This document shows positions 37,796 to 49,945 of a stretch of 64,000 nt of DNA, in pieces (position 1 is the stretch's first letter; each line of letters starts with the position of its first letter). This DNA is from Paralichthys olivaceus (taxonomy: Eukaryota > Chordata > Actinopteri > Pleuronectiformes > Paralichthyidae), in NCBI RefSeq assembly GCF_024713975.1, contig NC_091096.1:3685501-3749500 (forward strand). The letters run 5' to 3'. The translations under genes were made by a program, and so were the position numbers. The notes below the pieces were generated by a model. The model was not told the DNA's origin, did not search any database, and worked only from the letters and a program-made list of their open reading frames with translations.

Positions 37796-38384
37796 CTAGT
37801 ATCCCTATAAAAAATTGTTGATTTCTAACCTCATGTTGTAATTTCCTTCATAACTATTTTCAGTTTGTTTCACTACAACTTTTTATGTCATAATTTGAGG
37901 ATCCAGCTCAAATTGGAGTTGGACCGTTATTTCTCCTGGTTTCTTTTCTTACTGCTGTAAAATGATCTGCTTTTTAAGACAGTAAATCCAGATTCAGGTT
38001 CTTGACTCTACAGCCACAGCATCTGTGTCGGCCCGAGTCATGGGCCCAACCACACATGCGCCCCCAACAGACCAGCTGTGCAACAGCAGCTGTTTTTGAA
38101 AACTGCCCCACACACACAGATGACTCGGCATGAGTCCTATTGTTGCAGACATCTTTCATCATTCACAGCGGTTTCACCACATGAACTCACACACTTTAAG
38201 ACAAAGATGCAGAAAACAAGAGGTATCATTTCTTCATACTTAAAGGCAACCCTTAAGTGTTGGGGCTTTTGTGGTCAAAACTAAAACAGCAGAATTCAGG
38301 ACGTCCAAACATTAAGGCTGCGTCCACACAAATATGTTACAAACCGAAAAACATTTTAGCTCCACATCAGAATCAATCTAATTA

Positions 38385-38530
38385 TCACAGACTGTAAATA
38401 AAGATGGTGGCTGGCTGCAGTGCAGGTCACACGCCCTGCCTCCTCCTTGATAACAGATGGGGCATGGACCAAACTAAAAAGTACACATCAGAAAAAGGTT
38501 TATGTCTATTGTATCAAACTGATGTCTGTT
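38385..38530 (-). repeat. Repeat family B, reverse copy (right half)
   Basis: The sequence runs GACTGTAAATAAAGATGG, TGGCTGGCTGCAGTGCAGGTC, CTGCCTCCTCC and GGCATGGACCAAACTAAAAA. The last two blocks also occur in the copy near 47.9 kb. The CTCF-like core has been lost. Confidence 0.65.
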
Positions 38531-39084
38531 CAAATGTTCATGTTTTGTTATAATTAACTATTTGATTCTATAGAAATGAGGTGAAATATCATAATTGACG
38601 GATGAGTTGTTCAGTTGTTCACATGAAAAGTGCCACAAACAGAAGTGCAGATCATCGTATGTAAAATGAATGGTGTGTTCCTTCAATGTATTAGATTGGG
38701 TTTGAAATACCGGCTCCCCAGATGGTGACACTGTAACGTGCTATCTTCAACTTTTGGCTCGTAACGTGGAATCATAACCTGCTTGTAAATAAAACACGAG
38801 TCGACTGCGTTCAGTGTTTGTGCTCACGTGGAATTAAACTGAGTTGTTTTGCTTATGAGCACAATGACACTGGTTTAAATCCACTTGAAGCTATTTCTTT
38901 GGCTCTTTTGCTCATTACTATCCTCCACCTTGGTTTTTTCTGGACTTTGATCTCTGAGGTACGAGCTCTCAAACCTGAGTGAGAAGTTCAAATGAATGAA
39001 TGAATGTTTGTTCCCCCCTAATGTTTGCCTGTGCCGCCCTGCACCCCAACCATCCCCCTGCCCGGGGCTAAAGTGAGTTAGTGT

Positions 39085-39087
39085 GTT

Positions 39088-39118
<31 letters not shown>

Positions 39119-39309
39119 GGGACTGTGGGGGTGGGCTGAGCTCAGTTCCCAGACTGTGTGGCATTCTTGAAATGTGTGTTAGCTCACTGCCGTTCCCGAT
39201 CCCACCCCTCCTCTTCCAGGCAAGAAGAAACTATCCCCTTTCATTCCACTGCTGCTCAACCACTGCCAGCACACACATCCAGACACACACACATTCACAC
39301 ACACATCCA

Positions 39310-39350
<41 letters not shown>
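39085..39350. repeat. Paired TG and CA microsatellites
   Basis: A (TG)n run at about 39090-39117 is followed, 150 bases later, by a compound CA array with CATCCAGA interruptions at about 39270-39350. The two are complementary and could form a large cruciform. The HTHTHT reading frames here are repeat artefacts. Confidence 0.85.
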
Positions 39351-39354
<4 letters not shown>

Positions 39355-40159
39355 ACCTTATTGTTTGGTTTGTCTGCATCTCTGTGTTTATCCCTTTTCT
39401 GTACATGTGCGTGAACCATTAGCTCGTAAAGACAAAAAGATTTAAAAACCTTTAAACTTATTCATTCATTCATTTCAGGCAACAATGAAATAATATAACT
39501 TAACATTACGTCTTCAAACACCAGCTGAGTTAAACGTCTTGTTGTTAACATTGAATAATATTGACTAAACTGTGGGAAACCAAATTAAAGTATTAACGCA
39601 GTGTGGTAGTATAGTTGGTGCTGATGACCTTCAAACATTCAAGGGATATTCAACATCTTGTCCTATATTCGAAACGACCATGCAATGCGCCCCGACACAA
39701 CTTTCCCCCAAACGCACCAGGAATTCCAGACAGCCCCCCCCACCTCGTCCCACCCTGGCGTCCTCCTGCAGATCCACAAACCAAAACAACTCGGCTGTGG
39801 TTTGATTCATCTCTGAGCCTCAGAGAGAATCACCGTCACAAACCGTCCTGATAAAGAACACAGAGAGAAACCTGCAGCTCAGCCCGATGCTGACCACTGA
39901 CCCTTTAATTCAGCTTTACTGTCCTCGAGTGTTATCTATCAGCTGCTCCCCCTGTCATTACACCTTCACTTATCTGCTCCGAGCAGAGGAAGGATGTATT
40001 GCCCCTCGTCTCTGACCGGCAGGGGCGTGTTCACAGGGTCTGGAGTCTGGTTTGAAGCTGGGTTCACCTCTAATTGACGGTTTGCTGGGAGCGATTATTG
40101 TGGGGCTTCAGTTTCAAGGGAAGGAGGAGGAGTCGAATAAAATCACAGGATCTATTCTC

Positions 40160-40400
40160 TTTTATTATCTCCGCCAGGGAGGCTGAGTTTTTTTGTGTGT
40201 GTCTGATTGTTAACAGGATTACGCAAAAAAATAAGGGACAGATTTCCATGAAACTTAGTGGCATCGACATTTTCAGTGATTTCTCAGAGAGAAAAAAAAC
40301 CAAGGCTCTTGATGATGGAGCAAATACAGATCTAGTGATTTAACTGTGTTTCATCAGGGGACTGTTGGGCCTTGGAGGAGTAACAGCTCTCCTCTAGTTT
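40160..40400 (+). repeat. Repeat family A, internally shortened copy
   Basis: Both ends are recognisable: TCTCCGCCAGGGAGG at the left and GGGGACTGTTGGGCCTTGGAGGAG at the right. The interior (ACAGGATTACGCAAAAA, CATGAAACTTAGTGG, GATCTAGTGATTTAA) matches the family but the middle is deleted. It is the clearest evidence here for the CCTCCGCCAAGG-type inverted termini. Confidence 0.75.
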
Positions 40401-40586
40401 GTTCTCAAACTCTGTGGTAATACAGCATTTGAAAATATTTCATGATGGCAGCAAACTCAATCCATTTTGTATATTTCATGTGTGTTTATTTACTGCAGCA
40501 ATTCCCTGATGATCATTTAAATGTGTGTCAGCTTCCGGTAACTTTGTGAAATGTGGTGTGAGGATGTGTTTTGTGCACCTCGATGG

Positions 40587-40588
<2 letters not shown>

Positions 40589-40640
<52 letters not shown>
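40589..40640. repeat. CA microsatellite
   Basis: About 26 uninterrupted CA units. Confidence 0.95.
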
Positions 40641-40643
<3 letters not shown>

Positions 40644-41239
40644 GCTGCCTCAGGTCAAGACCTCCAGCTCCTTCAGGAGGAGCTGAGTTTTCTGCTCTGC
40701 AAAACCAATCAGCCTCCACAGCACCCGGCTCACCGCTCGCTCCCTGCACACCTCTGCAGACAATTTTTGCCAATTTCTATCCGATCCATTGAGATCACAC
40801 TGCAACACACACATACATACATATGCACAACACATGTGCATATAACACAAATCGGACCTCACCCCCACCACACCCCGGCTCCACATTCCACAGCAGATAA
40901 TGTCTTCACCAGGCTGCAGACCACATATTGTTGCTGCGCTTGTTTTTACTATTGCCATTCAGAGCCTCTGTCTCTTGGGTCGTGCAGGTCACATGATGAG
41001 GGGGGTGAGGGGACTCGGTCATGTGATAACACGCTTCTGAAGATTCTGCCTCCCCCCACGTACCTCATATTCTGCACACTCTGTGTTAGATATACATCTA
41101 ATTAAGAATCACATCTGGGCTGAGATAGAAAAGCTATTAAAGAATAAATAAAAGAATAAATACACTAAAACTAAAAAAGATAAAAATTAGAATTAGGAAA
41201 AATGTACTTTTGAAAAACATTTATTTTGTGTCTTTAATC

Positions 41240-41430
41240 ACAAATTCTCTGTTTTGTGTCCTGCGCACACTTAATAACAGTTTTCATTTTGCAATTTTGA
41301 TCAATTGTATTAGGTTCCTCTCCCAAATCCTTTAACCAAGTTTCGTTCAATTGTTTTTGTGTAACTTTGCTGACAATGAAACGAATGAACCAACGAACAA
41401 ATGAAAACATAACCTTCACGGTGGATGATA
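41240..41430 (-). repeat. Repeat family A, reverse left-end fragment
   Basis: On the minus strand it reads CCACCGTGAAGGTTATG, TTTTCATTTGTTCGTTGG, CAAAGTTACACAAAAAC and GAACGAAACTTGG. The order is that of the left half of the family. Confidence 0.65.
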
Positions 41431-44400
41431 ACGTTTACTGAAAATATACCAAGACACTCTTGATGACACAGATACAAACTGTACCCAAACGTTGCAGAAC
41501 CCTGGTGTGAATTATTGATGTGTGATGTGGAACAGGGTTCGGTTCCAACAAGTCAGACTTGTTTAAGAAGAGACAGTTTAAAAAGGGATCAGTCGTAGGA
41601 GGTATAAAAAATAAAGTTACACCTAGTAAGTTTGGATTGTAGAGTGCGCCACCCGAGATATCAGACTTTAAATGCTGCTGTGACACTTGTTGCTCCTTCA
41701 GGGGTAGAATTCAATTCAATTTATCTAATGACACTTTGTTTTATCCACTTTAACACTTTCACATGTGTTGTAATGATTAAGGTTTTCTTTCGAGATGTTT
41801 TACGTGACTGTGTGCCCCAAAATATCCATCAGTGGGCAATGCAAAAGAAAAACTAACTTCCCAAAAGTAAGGAAATTCTGGGAACATTGTTGGAAACATT
41901 TTGTTCAGCTTATTTAAAAGCCAATAAGAGATTTCAAGTTAATCTTCTCGTATATTTACTTGTGTTTCTATTTGTTTACAAGCTGCATGTGGCTGCAAGA
42001 GGACAATGTAATATTTTACAACATGTACAAGGTAAAACTAGGTCATATATCGATGCAGAGTCTTGGCTCACACCTGTAATTACTGAAAGCCCTTTACTGT
42101 CCGAGAGAAAACAGTCACCTGACACACGTAATCATGTGATCACACCTTTTGCAGCCAAGTCAAATATCAGGCAGTAAAGAGCAGCAGCGAAACGTCCGTG
42201 GCGACGTTTTACAAGACGCCTTTCTGTCTGTCATCCACGGCACAGCTCCACCAAACCTTTACGGTAAATTCCTCACATAGCCTTTCTAATCGCTGACTGA
42301 AGATGAATGGAACTAAAAATAGAAAGAAAAGAACGAGGGGTTGTCATCACAAAGGAGCGTGAGAGGAGAACAGGTTTATTTTCCTGCTCTCTTAACACAA
42401 TCATCTCAGACTCTGGACCTTTGACCTACAGGCTTTTCTACCGGGAACCAGAATCGTCCTGTGAGCTCAGCAACGTAATTTAAGAGTAGAATTTAAGACT
42501 GAGTGGCAGTGGAGGGGTAATGATACTGGTTTATGATCTTTATAATGTGCTTATCTGTCTCTGTAGTTTTGCTTCTCAGGTTCAAGCTCCACAGAAACGA
42601 GTCAGAAGCTGAAGGTGGAGTTAAAACATATACGACGATCACACTCGATCTTTCATTCTTATATCTTTTAGTAGACTTTGTTTTTATGATGCGTTTTACG
42701 CACCATGTCTCAGCCTGAGTTATCTGAGACTCTGTACATGGCTGCTGCTTTGACAAATGAGAATCTGAATCAGGTTTTTGGCCGGACAGGTTTACACAAA
42801 CAAGGAATTTGCAAGGAAGTACAAAATAAAAAAATAGGAAACAAAAAAAATATATTAAATCTCTGGCGACCTACTGATGAAAACAAACATTTAATTCACT
42901 TTATCTTTTCTGAAGACATAATTTTTTGATGTGAAGTGGAGCTGAAGGAAAACAAGGCGGCTGATTATCAGGTTTATACGACAACATTCAGGAATAACAT
43001 TGTTGTCTCAGTTTGTCTATAATGTTGATCCCACTCCACATTCACATTATTCATTCATTCATTCACTTAGTGGAGGTCAGGGAAATACTGTTCCTGTCAT
43101 ATGGTCCAGTTCCTATAAGTTATCATGTTCTTATTTGATTCCCTGGCAACTTGATGTTTGCTCTTCTTCTCCTTCTTTAGCAAACAGCCTTAAAACATTT
43201 ATCCTCCTGTTAAATTTAAATAATAAGAATTGCATCTTTGGAGACTGAATAATTGATGTGGCCGCCCGTGAGCTTCTTGTGAATCCTTTTTATTGTTTTC
43301 TCTTTCTTTCCCTTTTCCTCTAAAGCACTTTAAGGAAATCTCCTGGTACAGATTTGGCTAAAAAGACAAATAAGTGGACAAGAGGAACGTTTGTTAGTGT
43401 GAAAAGTTGGTGACTTTAAGTATTTTCAAGCCTCTAAATATCCTTCAAATAAAAACCATGAGGATGAAGTTGTGGAGAAATAAACAGCACATGTATTTCC
43501 TAAAAAGTAAAGTCACAAACCTCTTGGTGTTGATAGTTGTAGTTTTCATATACAGTCTCATAGCTCCCCCTTGTGCTCACACATCTTTCCTACACCATGA
43601 AAGAGCTGCTGTATGAGCTGGTGGAACATACACGTCACATGTAGTGAAGACAAAATAAATCTTCGGCTTCCAGAGAATATAAAGCATCCATTAAAATGTT
43701 AAATACCAGCATAAATGATTCAACTTCTCTATGAGCTGTGACCAAATTAATCACTCTGTGGCAAATCAGGAAGATGAGGCACTTTATTAAAATGTACAGC
43801 ACGATTCCTCATGAGACAAAAAAGACCACGGCCAAAACTGTAATAGCCAATAACTTTTGCAAATTGACGGGCTTTAGGTTTAATAAACAGAGTTCTCATT
43901 TTAATTATCCCAAATGAATGTGTCGGATTAATTATCTGCTATAAAAATGTTGAAATGCAAAAAAACCCCTAATTATTCAAAGTTTTACAATGCCCCTTTT
44001 TTCCACCAAAGAGTTTGACTTGTTTTTTCTTTCAAAGTAAAGGAAAAAAAAAATCCTCTTTCAACTTCATTTACCAGGCGAAACAATGTAGTGTGGGCAG
44101 AGCCGCACATCTCCAGTGGCCAATTTCTGGATTTGAGACTTAACTCTGGGGATTAGCTGGAAGAGCAGTTAATTGCTTTAAACCAATGACGCTGAATTAA
44201 GCCTTTGATTTTTTTTGGACTCCTTTTATGATCAGACTTAGAACGAAGGGAGGAAGGGATGGAGGAGAACAAAACGTGAGAGTGAAGGAGGAGAGAAGAC
44301 GAAGAAACGACCACATCACATTAACGCCGCGGCTACAGCGTCTTTCATCACAAGGTTATGATATGAAAAGTGTAATTTACAGGAGGAGGAGGAGGAGGTG

Positions 44401-44567
44401 GAGATCAGATGACTAATTACACTCTGTTCACAAGCCTGGAGCAGTGCACTCTGGGAAGCAGCGCAGGGCAGAGAGGCTCTGATCAGCCAGCTGAACGAAG
44501 CATCAAACACGAAGCATCAAACACACCCAACTCTTATTTTGATTTCCATTTCTGACTCAGCAGGTGG

Positions 44568-44571
<4 letters not shown>

Positions 44572-44646
<75 letters not shown>
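44572..44646. repeat. Long TG microsatellite
   Basis: About 37 uninterrupted TG units, the longest dinucleotide array in the window. Two tandem copies of GAAGCATCAAACAC lie just before it (44495-44522). Confidence 0.95.
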
Positions 44647-44647
<1 letters not shown>

Positions 44648-44985
44648 ATGAAGGTGAACAGGGAATTCATCCATCATGTTTTTTTTCTGTCTCTATCTCC
44701 ATCCGTAAGAATAAAGTGAATTTTCTGTTTCAGCCTTTGTGATCATTAGTTCCGCTCAAATCTCCGTTTCTATGACAACAGAGATGAGTCGTCTCAGTTT
44801 CCAGTCTGTGTTATTTCTATTTTTTTTTTTTTTATTCTTCTCAGGCCCAGATTAGATTTGAATTTTCTGCTACCAAGAAAAGTCGTGAGGTCACATGTTG
44901 AAATGACCTCTCAATCGTTCTGCATCTACATAATTTACGTAAAAGGCATTTATACACACAATGAATGCATTATTAAGAAAAATAT

Positions 44986-45013
44986 ATACTATATATATAT
45001 ATATATATATATT
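44986..45013. repeat. AT microsatellite
   Basis: An (AT)n run of about 28 bases. Confidence 0.9.
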
Positions 45014-46339
45014 ACAGTGGTTTTAACTCCTGAAAACAATGATGCTCAGTTCTGATCAATTTAAAATGTTTTCCTGGTTGTGTGTACCTTTGAATTTCTT
45101 TGTTTGCAATTATTTAAATGAACCTTAAATGTTTTCTTCTTGTGAAACCAAATTCTCAAAGTGGGAAAATGTATTAGAAAATCTAATTTGTAATCTTTGT
45201 GTCATGTCATGTTATTATAATTATTAACCACTAGATGTCACTAAACTCTACACACTGAACCTTTAAGACACCCAACCACTTTTGTGCACAAGACAAAAAA
45301 ATACCCTAAATTAAATGTTTACATTCTTGTGGTTAATTCAGTTTTCTTTGAAATTAAAGGAACTCATTTCATTGCTCCTCCACTGAGTGTCAATCAACTT
45401 CCTTGTTCCTCGATGTCTGTCTGCTCTTTGTGTTGGTTCTGCAGGACAAACCAGAATCTGGCATCCACCACTGATTCTTTAGATCTTTTGTTTTTCATTC
45501 TCACCAAAGCCAGAAATATATCTCTCTGTGATGTCTCTCCATCTGTGTTTGGCCACTTCTTCATAAGAAAGAGGAAGAAACAAACAACTTAAAGCCCAGA
45601 AACTGAAATGTTCTTATGATCAGTGTTTTTTCAATAAACACCCACTTTCCTGAAAACCTACAGCAAAGGCTTTCATATCAGCTCCTCGTGGGAACATCTG
45701 AGCCCTAACAGTGCAGATAGATGCGTGCACACGCACACACACAAACCTCCCCCTCCCTTCACTCCCCCCCTGTGCCCTTCCCTCTCTCCCACCTGTCTGT
45801 CAGAAAAGACCCGAGCCTCACGAGTGTGTGATGCTGCCATCAGCCTAATTATCAGGGTGGAAGGAGGCACAACACTTCAGCAACAGTTCTCCAAATGTCC
45901 TCTACTGCCACACACCACCCTCCCTGAGGAATAAGAGTGAGAGTGTGTGTGTGCGTGTGTGTGTGTGTTAACATGCACGTTTGACTGTTAAATTGTGTCT
46001 GTGCATCAAGATTAAAAAGTACGCGGACACCTGAACGTCACACCCGTGAGCGACTGCTGACTCTTTTATTTCGTAACCACGGGAAATTTCTCAAAGACAA
46101 ATCACTGCTCATGCTCCGAGCTCTGGAGCCAATGGGAGCGTTTGATTTTGAGATTTATTTTAAACCTCTTTGTTCAACGTGTTGGGTAATTTTTTAAAAA
46201 ATATATTCAATAATGAGATAGTTTTGTCAATAAGCAGATTAAATCACTGATGTTATGTCGCGGCCTGTGCGTTGCCTTGTTGACTGTATCTAACGCTTCC
46301 TGAGGAGGGACAGCGCCCTCTGATAGAAACAACCCACGA

Positions 46340-46475
46340 CAACAGAAACCATCTTTATTTGACGCTAACTTTGTCTTGTCTAATTTGGTCCCATCTGCTA
46401 ACATGGAGGAGGCAGAATTATGACCTGTACTGCATCCAGCCACCAGAGGGCGCTTGAGATCGTTTCAAATAAGGG
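46340..46475 (+). repeat. Repeat family B, right-half copy
   Basis: GGTCCCATCTGCTAACATGG, then AGGAGGCAGAATTATGACC, TGTACTGCATCCAGCCACC and AGAGGGCGCTTGAGATCG match the right half of family B. It keeps a perfect CTCF-like core at 46440-46451. Confidence 0.65.
46440..46451 (+). promoter_or_regulatory. CTCF-like core motif inside repeat family B
   Basis: CCACCAGAGGGC followed by GC is a perfect core match, inside the right half of a family B copy. It is the second family B copy in the window to carry such a core. Confidence 0.35.
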
Positions 46476-47859
46476 TGATGAATACCGTGGTTGAACCAAT
46501 CTGCTCTCGTTTGTTCTCTCGACGTCTCTCTCGTCTTCAGTATCGTTATCGTGGCCGCGCTCCGGCCAGGGTCTCTGCAAATGGGAAGAAATCAGAGGCG
46601 TCGTGATACATTGATCGCTCCGCTGACCTTCTGCGCTTCACCTCCTCCGCTGGAAACAGGCCTTCGAGGCAGAGACAGCCCGAGAGTCGCCGCAGCCATT
46701 ATCAAAATCATAATTCATCTTAACGTTAAACTGCACAGTGTTTTCAGATTGATGGCCGACATCAGAGCGGCCGCCTGTGCGAGGGGCCTGGCGGAGGCTC
46801 AACCTTGTGATAATGTTTCATTTCATCCTCTCCTTGTCTTCCTGTACAGTAATACCTCAGCTAGATCATTTGGCCCATAAAGCTTAAGACGTTCTGGGAA
46901 ATTGGATTTAAAGCTGAGTGAAGGCCCGGAGGCTGTAACACGGGGACGTTTGAGTACGAAAAAAAAAGTCTTCCTGTGGCTCTTTTCCCTCCATTCTTTC
47001 CTTTTTTTTACATTTTTCTATCAATTATTTAAGGCGTACAGTGGTGTGCAATAATATTTCTGTGCTACATTTTTACGAGGAGCCGCTGTGACTGAATGCG
47101 GCGCGGTCGCCTTTAAACTTTATGAATTCATCTATTCTCCCTCTGACACTTGAAGAAGCTGCGGCATTAAAATCATTACCCTCCCTGTCTCTCGTCTCGG
47201 CATCACGAGCAATAGAAAAGAGAACATGACAGAACGATTGTCGGAGACAAAGATCATAAAGATCATCATAGATCAATATCAAGGCAGGAAAAATAATCTG
47301 TGAAGAGATGTAAAGACAGAACCTTGGAAAGTGCCTCTGAGGATTTAAGTGCAATGTGGCGTCAGGGTTAAATATATGAGTGTACGAGAACCACACAGCG
47401 GCTGCTACTCCTGCTTTCTCCCCATTTCCTCCTGCTCGACTCCCCGTGGTGGGTCAATAACTCGGGAGCCGGATCTCGGGGTGGGGGGTGTTAGGGAGCA
47501 AGATGGAAGAATGCAATCTCGTCGCTAAGCCTGGACCCCCTCCGGAGCTCAGGACTTGATATTTCATCCCGCTCTGTCAGCCGGCGCCCGCAGCCCCTGA
47601 TCCCCACCGCCCTTCATCAGCAGATGCAGCATCTCTTCAGGTGGTTTCACTTAGAAGCACAGTGGATGTGACACGAGTTGCTCATCGGTCAGCGCCCAGA
47701 GGTCGGCGCCTTAACAAGCCGATCACTGAGGGATGTGTCAGTCAGGCCGCCTCTGGGCGAAGGCCCCCGGCAGTGGAATCAGTCTTTAATGGTAAATGAC
47801 GGATCATTATTTATTTATGGGGCTTTTGGAGAGAAGTCGCCGTCATTATCCAACACACA

Positions 47860-48165
47860 CACAAGAACAGAAGACATTTTCCCTGGTGGCTGGCTGCAGT
47901 ATCGCTCATAAAGAAATCCAGCCTCCTCCATGTTTGTTGATGGGACATGGACCAAACTAAAAAGTGCACATTATATAAATTTTTCTCAAAGATGGTTTCA
48001 GCCATCGTAGTTAGTTCTGTTTCTGATGAGTTTGGTTTTCATCACTTATTTGATGCTTCAAAATAAGAGAGAATGACACATTTGGTCGAGTGCGTGTATC
48101 AGGAGGTTCATCGCCTAGTGGGAGGAAGTGCAGATGCATCATCCATTTTTATAAAGTGTCTATGA
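47860..48165 (-). repeat. Repeat family B, reverse copy, near full length
   Basis: It opens with CCCTGGTGGCTGGCTGCAGTA, continues with CCAGCCTCCTCCATG and GGACATGGACCAAACTAAAAA, and closes with GATGCATCATCCATTTTTATA. The last block is the complement of the family left end seen near 4262. Confidence 0.65.
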
Positions 48166-48294
48166 GAAAGAGTAAAGAACGCAAATAGTTTAGTCGAGCA
48201 CATTCCTCAGACCCATGAATTATTCTCTGGGAAACTGGTCGAAATGTCCAAGAAACTGATTAAAATAAATCCTGGATTCTCACCTTTGTAAACT

Positions 48295-48410
48295 TAAAGG
48301 GTTCTTTCTTAGCCAGTGAACCTCCCGTCCACCAAGTTTAGTGGAAATCTATTCAGAGGTTTTTGTGCAATAAAGCTTAAAAACAAACAAACCAGTGGAC
48401 TCTGGGAAAA
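48295..48410 (-). repeat. Repeat family A, reverse fragment
   Basis: On the minus strand it contains CCACTGGTTTGTTTG, TTGCACAAAAACCTC and CCACTAAACTTGGTGG. It is followed 0.5 kb later by a forward copy of the same family, so insertions have clustered here. Confidence 0.55.
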
Positions 48411-48525
48411 AACCTGACCTCACTGGCAGAGAAAACTAATCAGTCTAAAACATCGAACCGAGCATATTTTTATATAGAAATTTAAAATCGAATCTCTTAC
48501 CCATGTATTTGCTCTAAATGATCAC

Positions 48526-48528
<3 letters not shown>

Positions 48529-48561
<33 letters not shown>
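48529..48561. repeat. TG microsatellite
   Basis: About 16 uninterrupted TG units. Confidence 0.95.
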
Positions 48562-48564
<3 letters not shown>

Positions 48565-48904
48565 TGGTAAGAACCTTTAACATCAGAATAACTTACTCGG
48601 GGTCCCAGCAGTCGGTGCCGGAGTGATCCAGGGGTCAAGACTTCCAGCGTCCACATCAGACGGCAGAGGTGACGATGGACGACCTCCCTGCAGCAGCACA
48701 AAGATGTGAACCTCAACATCTGACATTTGCTCGCCCGTAAGAGCCCATCAATATTTATAAGCATCAATATTCAATATGCTTTCATTATGATAATTCATCA
48801 TTTCACAAGATAAACCAAACAAAAAACTTTACAGTTTGAAAATGGGTTAATAATTAATTCACTGATAAATAAAACTGTCTGAGCCGCTGAACAAGCACCA
48901 GATG

Positions 48905-49214
48905 ATACCTCTGTATTTTTATGGAGGTTACGTATCCATCTGCCGTTGTTTGTTACGGAAGGATTATGCAAAAACCGCTGGACAGATTATTATGAAACTT
49001 GGTGGAAGGATTCGACGTGAGTCAGGAGGCAGATTTTAAAAAATGCTGATTTGTGATTTCTCAGAAAGTAATTTGTAGACCCTGTTTAGGGGCCTGAAAT
49101 TCATGAGTATGTGCAGTTTAAATTAAAAATACAGCTCTTCTGAATTTAGATGCGGTTTAATGAGGGGACTGTTGGGTCTTGGTGGAGGGATGCGCTCTGA
49201 ACCTGCCATTCTAA
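48905..49214 (+). repeat. Repeat family A copy
   Basis: The copy carries GGATTATGCAAAAACCGCTGG, ATGAAACTTGGTGGAAGGAT and GGGGACTGTTGGGTCTTGG, followed by GGATGCGCTCT. The order matches the other forward copies. The left end is degraded. Confidence 0.75.
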
Positions 49215-49739
49215 ACCTCTTCTACACAAAAATCAGTGAGTGTGCGCAGGTTTCTAACGCAAAAGAGGAATAACAAGTGAATTTTCTCTCAAGACTTGCA
49301 TGAAGGGTAAAATACACACGAGCCGTCCCTCTAAAAGCTTTGCTTCGCCGTCACCTGGTGTCAAACAGTGCTGTCACTTCCACGCTTCCAGGCTTTATGA
49401 CCACGTCCGCTCTGCACACACATCAAACACAATATGAATCCCTCATCCTCTTTTCTCTGCCTCACACATGTGGCTGCCGGTCGCTCCGAGCTCTTTTCAT
49501 TATCGACGGGGCCATTTGTCTGCCCGGGCGGATGCTCTGCGAGATTAGCATCTGTCAGATGTCAGGTAGCGGCCTGCGAACAGGGATGGTATTTTTCTAC
49601 CGGTTACTGCCAGAAAACACGAGCGTGCTCTGGCAGTAACGCAGCGTCAGAGGAAATGCATGTTGAGCTGAGAGGTGATGTACAATGAACACAAGCTGCG
49701 GAGCGAAGATTTATGTCGGTGGAGTAGAAGCACGGACGC

Positions 49740-49945
49740 TCACAACATTGTCGACCCTTATCACTGAAAGCTCTCCTGACTCCTTCGGTGTCCATCTTCG
49801 TTTTTTTTCAATGTTGCATCTGTTGCGTGTTGTCATCAATGCGTCCACTCGCTTGTTAATCCCTGAGGATCTGTTTTATCTCATGGGCTCGTTCGGACAT
49901 TATCCGGAGTTCAGTTCATGTCTGAACGCAGCTTTAGATGTTCTT
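49740..49945. repeat. Possible dispersed repeat, family C, second copy
   Basis: It shares the CGGACATTATCCGGAGTTCA and TTCATGTCTGAACGC blocks with the copy ending near 37795. The frames read through it show no protein features. Confidence 0.4.

Larger units (their letters stand above)
31400..46300. other. Gene-free interval downstream of xbp1
   Basis: I see no supported protein or RNA gene in these 15 kb. Contents are fragments of repeat families A, B and C, large CA/TG arrays, and unique sequence. The open frames are short and mostly low-complexity. CCDC117, the neighbour of XBP1 in human, was not recognised here. The stretch at about 43735-43990, AT-rich with TAAT cores, could be a conserved element but this is unproven. 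Confidence 0.6.

Noticed and set aside
39091..39445. His/Thr and Cys/Val repeat frames
   Set aside because: Direct translation of CA/TG microsatellites.
46491..46880. 129-codon frame in the gap between xbp1 and the sHSP gene
   Set aside because: No domain, no plausible splice partners, and the composition is that of CpG-containing non-coding DNA.
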